DNA of 5,169 bases from Spirochaetaceae bacterium (GTDB lineage Bacteria > Spirochaetota > Spirochaetia > Treponematales > Breznakiellaceae). Positions within the stretch are counted from its first letter, which is position 1. Every line of letters starts with the position of its first letter. The stretch lies in contig JAITNZ010000019.1 in the NCBI GenBank assembly GCA_031290205.1, forward strand, positions 1 through 5,169, in the 5' to 3' direction. Of this stretch, positions 4,967-5,169 are shown piece after piece. The notes under the pieces were generated by a model, which had not been told where the DNA came from, made no database searches, and saw nothing but the letters and a program-made list of their open reading frames with translations. The position numbers and the translations under genes are program-made.

Positions 4967-5169
4967 ATGGTAGCTTCAATTGAAACCGGCAGGATGGTAA
5001 AAGACAGCTTTTGCTTGATTTTACAGACTGATGCCGCAGGCGCTGCGCTGCGTTTTTCAGGCGCGAAGAACAGTGAGCCGGATTATAGAAAATGGACTGG
5101 TATCATGCGCGAGGTTTTGCGCGAATATATTGCCGAGCGGGACGGGGGGAAGCGCTCGTTTTACATCAG
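4967..5169 (+). CDS. Unrecognised protein, N-terminal 67 residues (cut by right edge)
   Basis: An open frame starts at ATG 4967, preceded by an in-frame TAG at 4955, and is still open at the window end after 67 codons. The beginning is MVASIETGRMVKDSFCLILQ and the middle carries acidic and aromatic residues (SEPDYRKW, residues 36-43), followed by an acidic-basic helical stretch (MREVLREYIAERDGG, 47-61). There is no signal peptide or membrane segment. The ribosome site is weak (AGAG 7 bases upstream). An internal ATG at residue 10 has a poorer site. It is 57 bases after the mtnP stop in the same direction, so co-transcription is possible. I do not recognise the family and give no function. Confidence 0.6.
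   Translation, partial: MVASIETGRMVKDSFCLILQTDAAGAALRFSGAKNSEPDYRKWTGIMREVLREYIAERDGGKRSFYI

Overview
This is a bacterial chromosomal window, moderately G+C-rich (G+C was not computed), with four complete housekeeping genes and two genes cut by the window edges. The complete genes are prolyl-tRNA synthetase (proS, minus), indole-3-glycerol phosphate synthase (trpC, minus), a RidA-type enamine/imine deaminase (plus) and an S-methyl-5'-thioadenosine phosphorylase (mtnP, plus). ProS is the bacterial form with an inserted editing domain, so a bacterial host is clear. The phylum is not fixed by anything I can read. A spirochaete such as a host-associated Treponema is only an impression from the style of the intergenic DNA.

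Layout from left to right. A protein gene of unknown function reads leftward off the window from 166. A gene-free stretch (167-491) holds a large inverted-repeat structure and one copy of a dispersed repeat. proS (492-2267) follows, then a 493-bp gene-free stretch (2268-2760) with a second partial copy of the repeat and a patch rich in GCGTAGCG and short GC-rich hairpins. trpC (2761-3558) and ridA (3611-3988) are divergent, with 52 bp between them. The 138-bp ridA-mtnP gap is largely a third partial copy of the repeat. mtnP (4127-4909) comes next, and an unrecognised gene starts at 4967 and runs off the right edge.

The genes do not form one pathway. proS charges tRNA-Pro, trpC makes indole-glycerol phosphate for tryptophan, RidA removes reactive enamines made by PLP enzymes, and MtnP recycles the methylthioadenosine left by polyamine synthesis. 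trpC is not beside other trp genes here.

I see no CRISPR array, transposase, toxin-antitoxin pair, tRNA or rRNA. The most unusual content is between the genes. Pieces of one composite, hairpin-forming repeat occur in three of the gaps. The longest copy joins two modules that occur separately elsewhere, and one hairpin is kept in two copies although its tip differs. A second point is the mtnP 3' end, where the expected C-terminal helix is missing and may lie in another frame just after a run of five T.
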